In this document: positions 21,511 through 22,851 of the stretch, one piece after another
How the letters are laid out: every line of letters begins with the position of its first letter
Numbering within the stretch: position 1 is the stretch's first letter
Assembly: GCA_903953615.1 (NCBI GenBank)
Contig: CAJBKH010000306.1
Location: forward strand, 1 to 22,851
Length of the DNA stretch: 22,851 nucleotides
Direction: 5' to 3'
Source: an uncultured Bacteroidota bacterium
Lineage (GTDB): Bacteria > Bacteroidota > Bacteroidia > NS11-12g > UBA955
Program-made: the position numbers and the translations under genes
Notes under the pieces: model-generated
What the model was told of the DNA's origin: nothing
Database searches by the model: none
Seen by the model: the letters and a program-made list of their open reading frames with translations, nothing else

Positions 21511-22851
21511 TTAAAATGAAACGCTGAATCCAAATTTAACCCCAAATCTGCGGGCACCAGGATTGCTTAAATGGGTTAAACGGTGAACCGCTGCCACTTG
21601 CAAAATCTTAAAAATATTTTCTAAACCATAGGCCACTTCGACATATGGTTCACGATTAATTTGATTGTTTAAATTACTAGCAGGAATGCCACGGTTATCG
21701 ACTTGCGGATAGAAAGAGGTATTGGCGTTGCTAATACTACCAATTACTGCACGGCCTTCTACAAACTCGCGCCATTTTAATTTTTTCATCAATGGAATTC
21801 TGTTTAACAATGCCCCATTGAAATGGTGTTCCATTTTAAAGAACAAACTTTGATCGGTAACGAACTCAAAAAAGTTCATTAAATTATAAGAGGTGGTACT
21901 GTAAAAAAACGATTCGTTACCTCTATGTACCTCTAACAAGGGATAAGGCAAACGCTCGAATATTTTGGTACCCGACAAAGTAAAATCTGTGCGACCCCAG
22001 TACCCAAAACTCAAACCTTTTTCTACTGTTGCTGTCAATCGGTTGTAATCGAAACGCGACCCGAACAAGCCTTTAATTCCGCGGGTGTAATTTAATGACA
22101 AGGCCAATGCGCCTGGCTTAGTTTGACGCACACGCTCATTGTCGTTTTGTAAATAATATTCTTTAGGTGCCCAACGCAAACCCAAGGTAATGGCGGCATT
22201 GGTAAAGTTACTTGTTTTGGTAGCTGTATCCGATAAATTTTCGCCATACACGAAATTAAAGTTTTTGACTTGCTCGAATTGAAACTCTTTATGTAAAAAA
22301 ACAATCTTTGCATTCCACCCTCTGATGAATTCGCTAGTGGCCCATATTTTGGCCTCTTTGGCGCGGTTCAGCTGACTGGCACCAAAAACAGAAACAGCGG
22401 TATACAAATTACTGGCGCCATAATAATCATCCGACACCCCTATTTGCTCTACATCTTTTTTGTATGATGCGGCTATGGTAGTCCAATGTTTGCGACTTAT
22501 TATTCTTTCAAATTGCCCTTTGTATTTCCATTGCTGTCCTACCACATCTTGCATACCATAGGCCACATAACCACTCAGGGTTATTTTTTTACTGAATGAA
22601 AAATTGGTTCTTGCCCCTATGCGAATTTTATTGCCTTCGAGTGCATTGAAGCCATACAACAAAGCGTAAGGACCAAAATCTATCTTGCCAATTTTCTTGT
22701 AGCCATTGAAAATAATATTGATAATCTCTACATAATTTTTAACGATTTTAATATTGGTCACCGTATCAATTTTTGCAAGGGCGCGTTTCTCATCTACTTC
22801 TATCTTCTTACCGTTATGGCTGAAGTGATACCAATAGACCAAGATCGAAGG
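21511..22851 (-). CDS. DUF5686 family outer-membrane protein (C-terminal part; 5' end outside window)
   Basis: The minus-strand frame is open from the window edge to its stop at 21511, so 446 C-terminal residues are visible. They are beta-barrel-like with alternating strands. They match the C-terminal half of DUF5686 proteins, with RYNRLTATVEKGLSFGYWG-type and GNESFFYSTTSYNLMNFFEF stretches, NREPYVEVAYGLENIF, and a terminal aromatic KFGFSVSF as in outer-membrane porin-like proteins. In this family the N-terminus normally carries a signal peptide and a carboxypeptidase-regulatory-like domain, which cannot be seen here. It lies 6 bp upstream of kdsB. Substrate and function are unknown. Confidence 0.85.
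   Translation of the reverse strand, partial: PSILVYWYHFSHNGKKIEVDEKRALAKIDTVTNIKIVKNYVEIINIIFNGYKKIGKIDFGPYALLYGFNALEGNKIRIGARTNFSFSKKITLSGYVAYGMQDVVGQQWKYKGQFERIISRKHWTTIAASYKKDVEQIGVSDDYYGASNLYTAVSVFGASQLNRAKEAKIWATSEFIRGWNAKIVFLHKEFQFEQVKNFNFVYGENLSDTATKTSNFTNAAITLGLRWAPKEYYLQNDNERVRQTKPGALALSLNYTRGIKGLFGSRFDYNRLTATVEKGLSFGYWGRTDFTLSGTKIFERLPYPLLEVHRGNESFFYSTTSYNLMNFFEFVTDQSLFFKMEHHFNGALLNRIPLMKKLKWREFVEGRAVIGSISNANTSFYPQVDNRGIPASNLNNQINREPYVEVAYGLENIFKILQVAAVHRLTHLSNPGARRFGVKFGFSVSF

Overview
The window is a 22.9-kb chromosomal segment of an AT-rich member of the Bacteroidota. The evidence is a Bacteroidota-type LptD, DUF4286 and DUF5686 proteins, a type IX secretion (T9SS) C-terminal sorting domain, and several promoters of the Bacteroidota form TTTG-N20-TAnnTTTG. 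I cannot place it below phylum with confidence. No rRNA, tRNA, CRISPR array, phage or plasmid gene was seen.

Layout, left to right. (1) 1-5922: the 5' part of lptD (minus) diverges from a periplasmic N-acetylmuramoyl-L-alanine amidase (plus). These are followed by hemW and a pterin carbinolamine dehydratase (minus), then a tandem universal stress protein (plus). (2) 5923-6780: a gene-free block of repeats. It holds a second copy of the ATCCCGTAGGGAT element that also lies at 3426-3649, a hairpin, and a tandem repeat with an exact 157-bp period. (3) 6781-9149: a DUF4286 protein, an ACC deaminase/D-cysteine desulfhydrase-like PLP enzyme, and an overlapping pair of PTPS and folE. (4) 9150-12648: a 424-bp regulatory gap, an ECF sigma factor whose stop overlaps the start of a fused CrtYc/CrtYd-type lycopene cyclase, then DUF502 and purD on the other strand. 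(5) 12833-15856: a second ECF sigma factor overlapping a gene for an 807-residue protein. That protein has an anti-sigma-like N-terminus, one membrane segment, three copies of an undescribed module of about 185 residues, and a T9SS sorting domain; a 52-nt palindrome precedes the operon. (6) 15857-19022: accessory DNA with tandem repeats, a MmcQ/YjbR protein, a REP-associated tyrosine transposase (RAYT) beside 17-bp repeats, an SRPBCC protein, a lipoprotein, and heptanucleotide arrays. (7) 19023-22851: pyrG, kdsB and the 3' part of a DUF5686 outer-membrane protein.

Functional threads. Envelope biogenesis is represented by LptD, the amidase, KdsB and DUF5686; PyrG makes the CTP that KdsB uses. 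FolE, a PTPS with a eukaryote-like active-site region and the carbinolamine dehydratase together suggest tetrahydrobiopterin synthesis and recycling. Two ECF sigma factors are each translationally coupled to a membrane protein, one to a carotenoid enzyme and one to the modular T9SS-tagged protein. The second pair is the best candidate here for an undescribed signalling system. Intergenic DNA is unusually rich in small repeats of at least five kinds, and an apparently intact RAYT gene is present.
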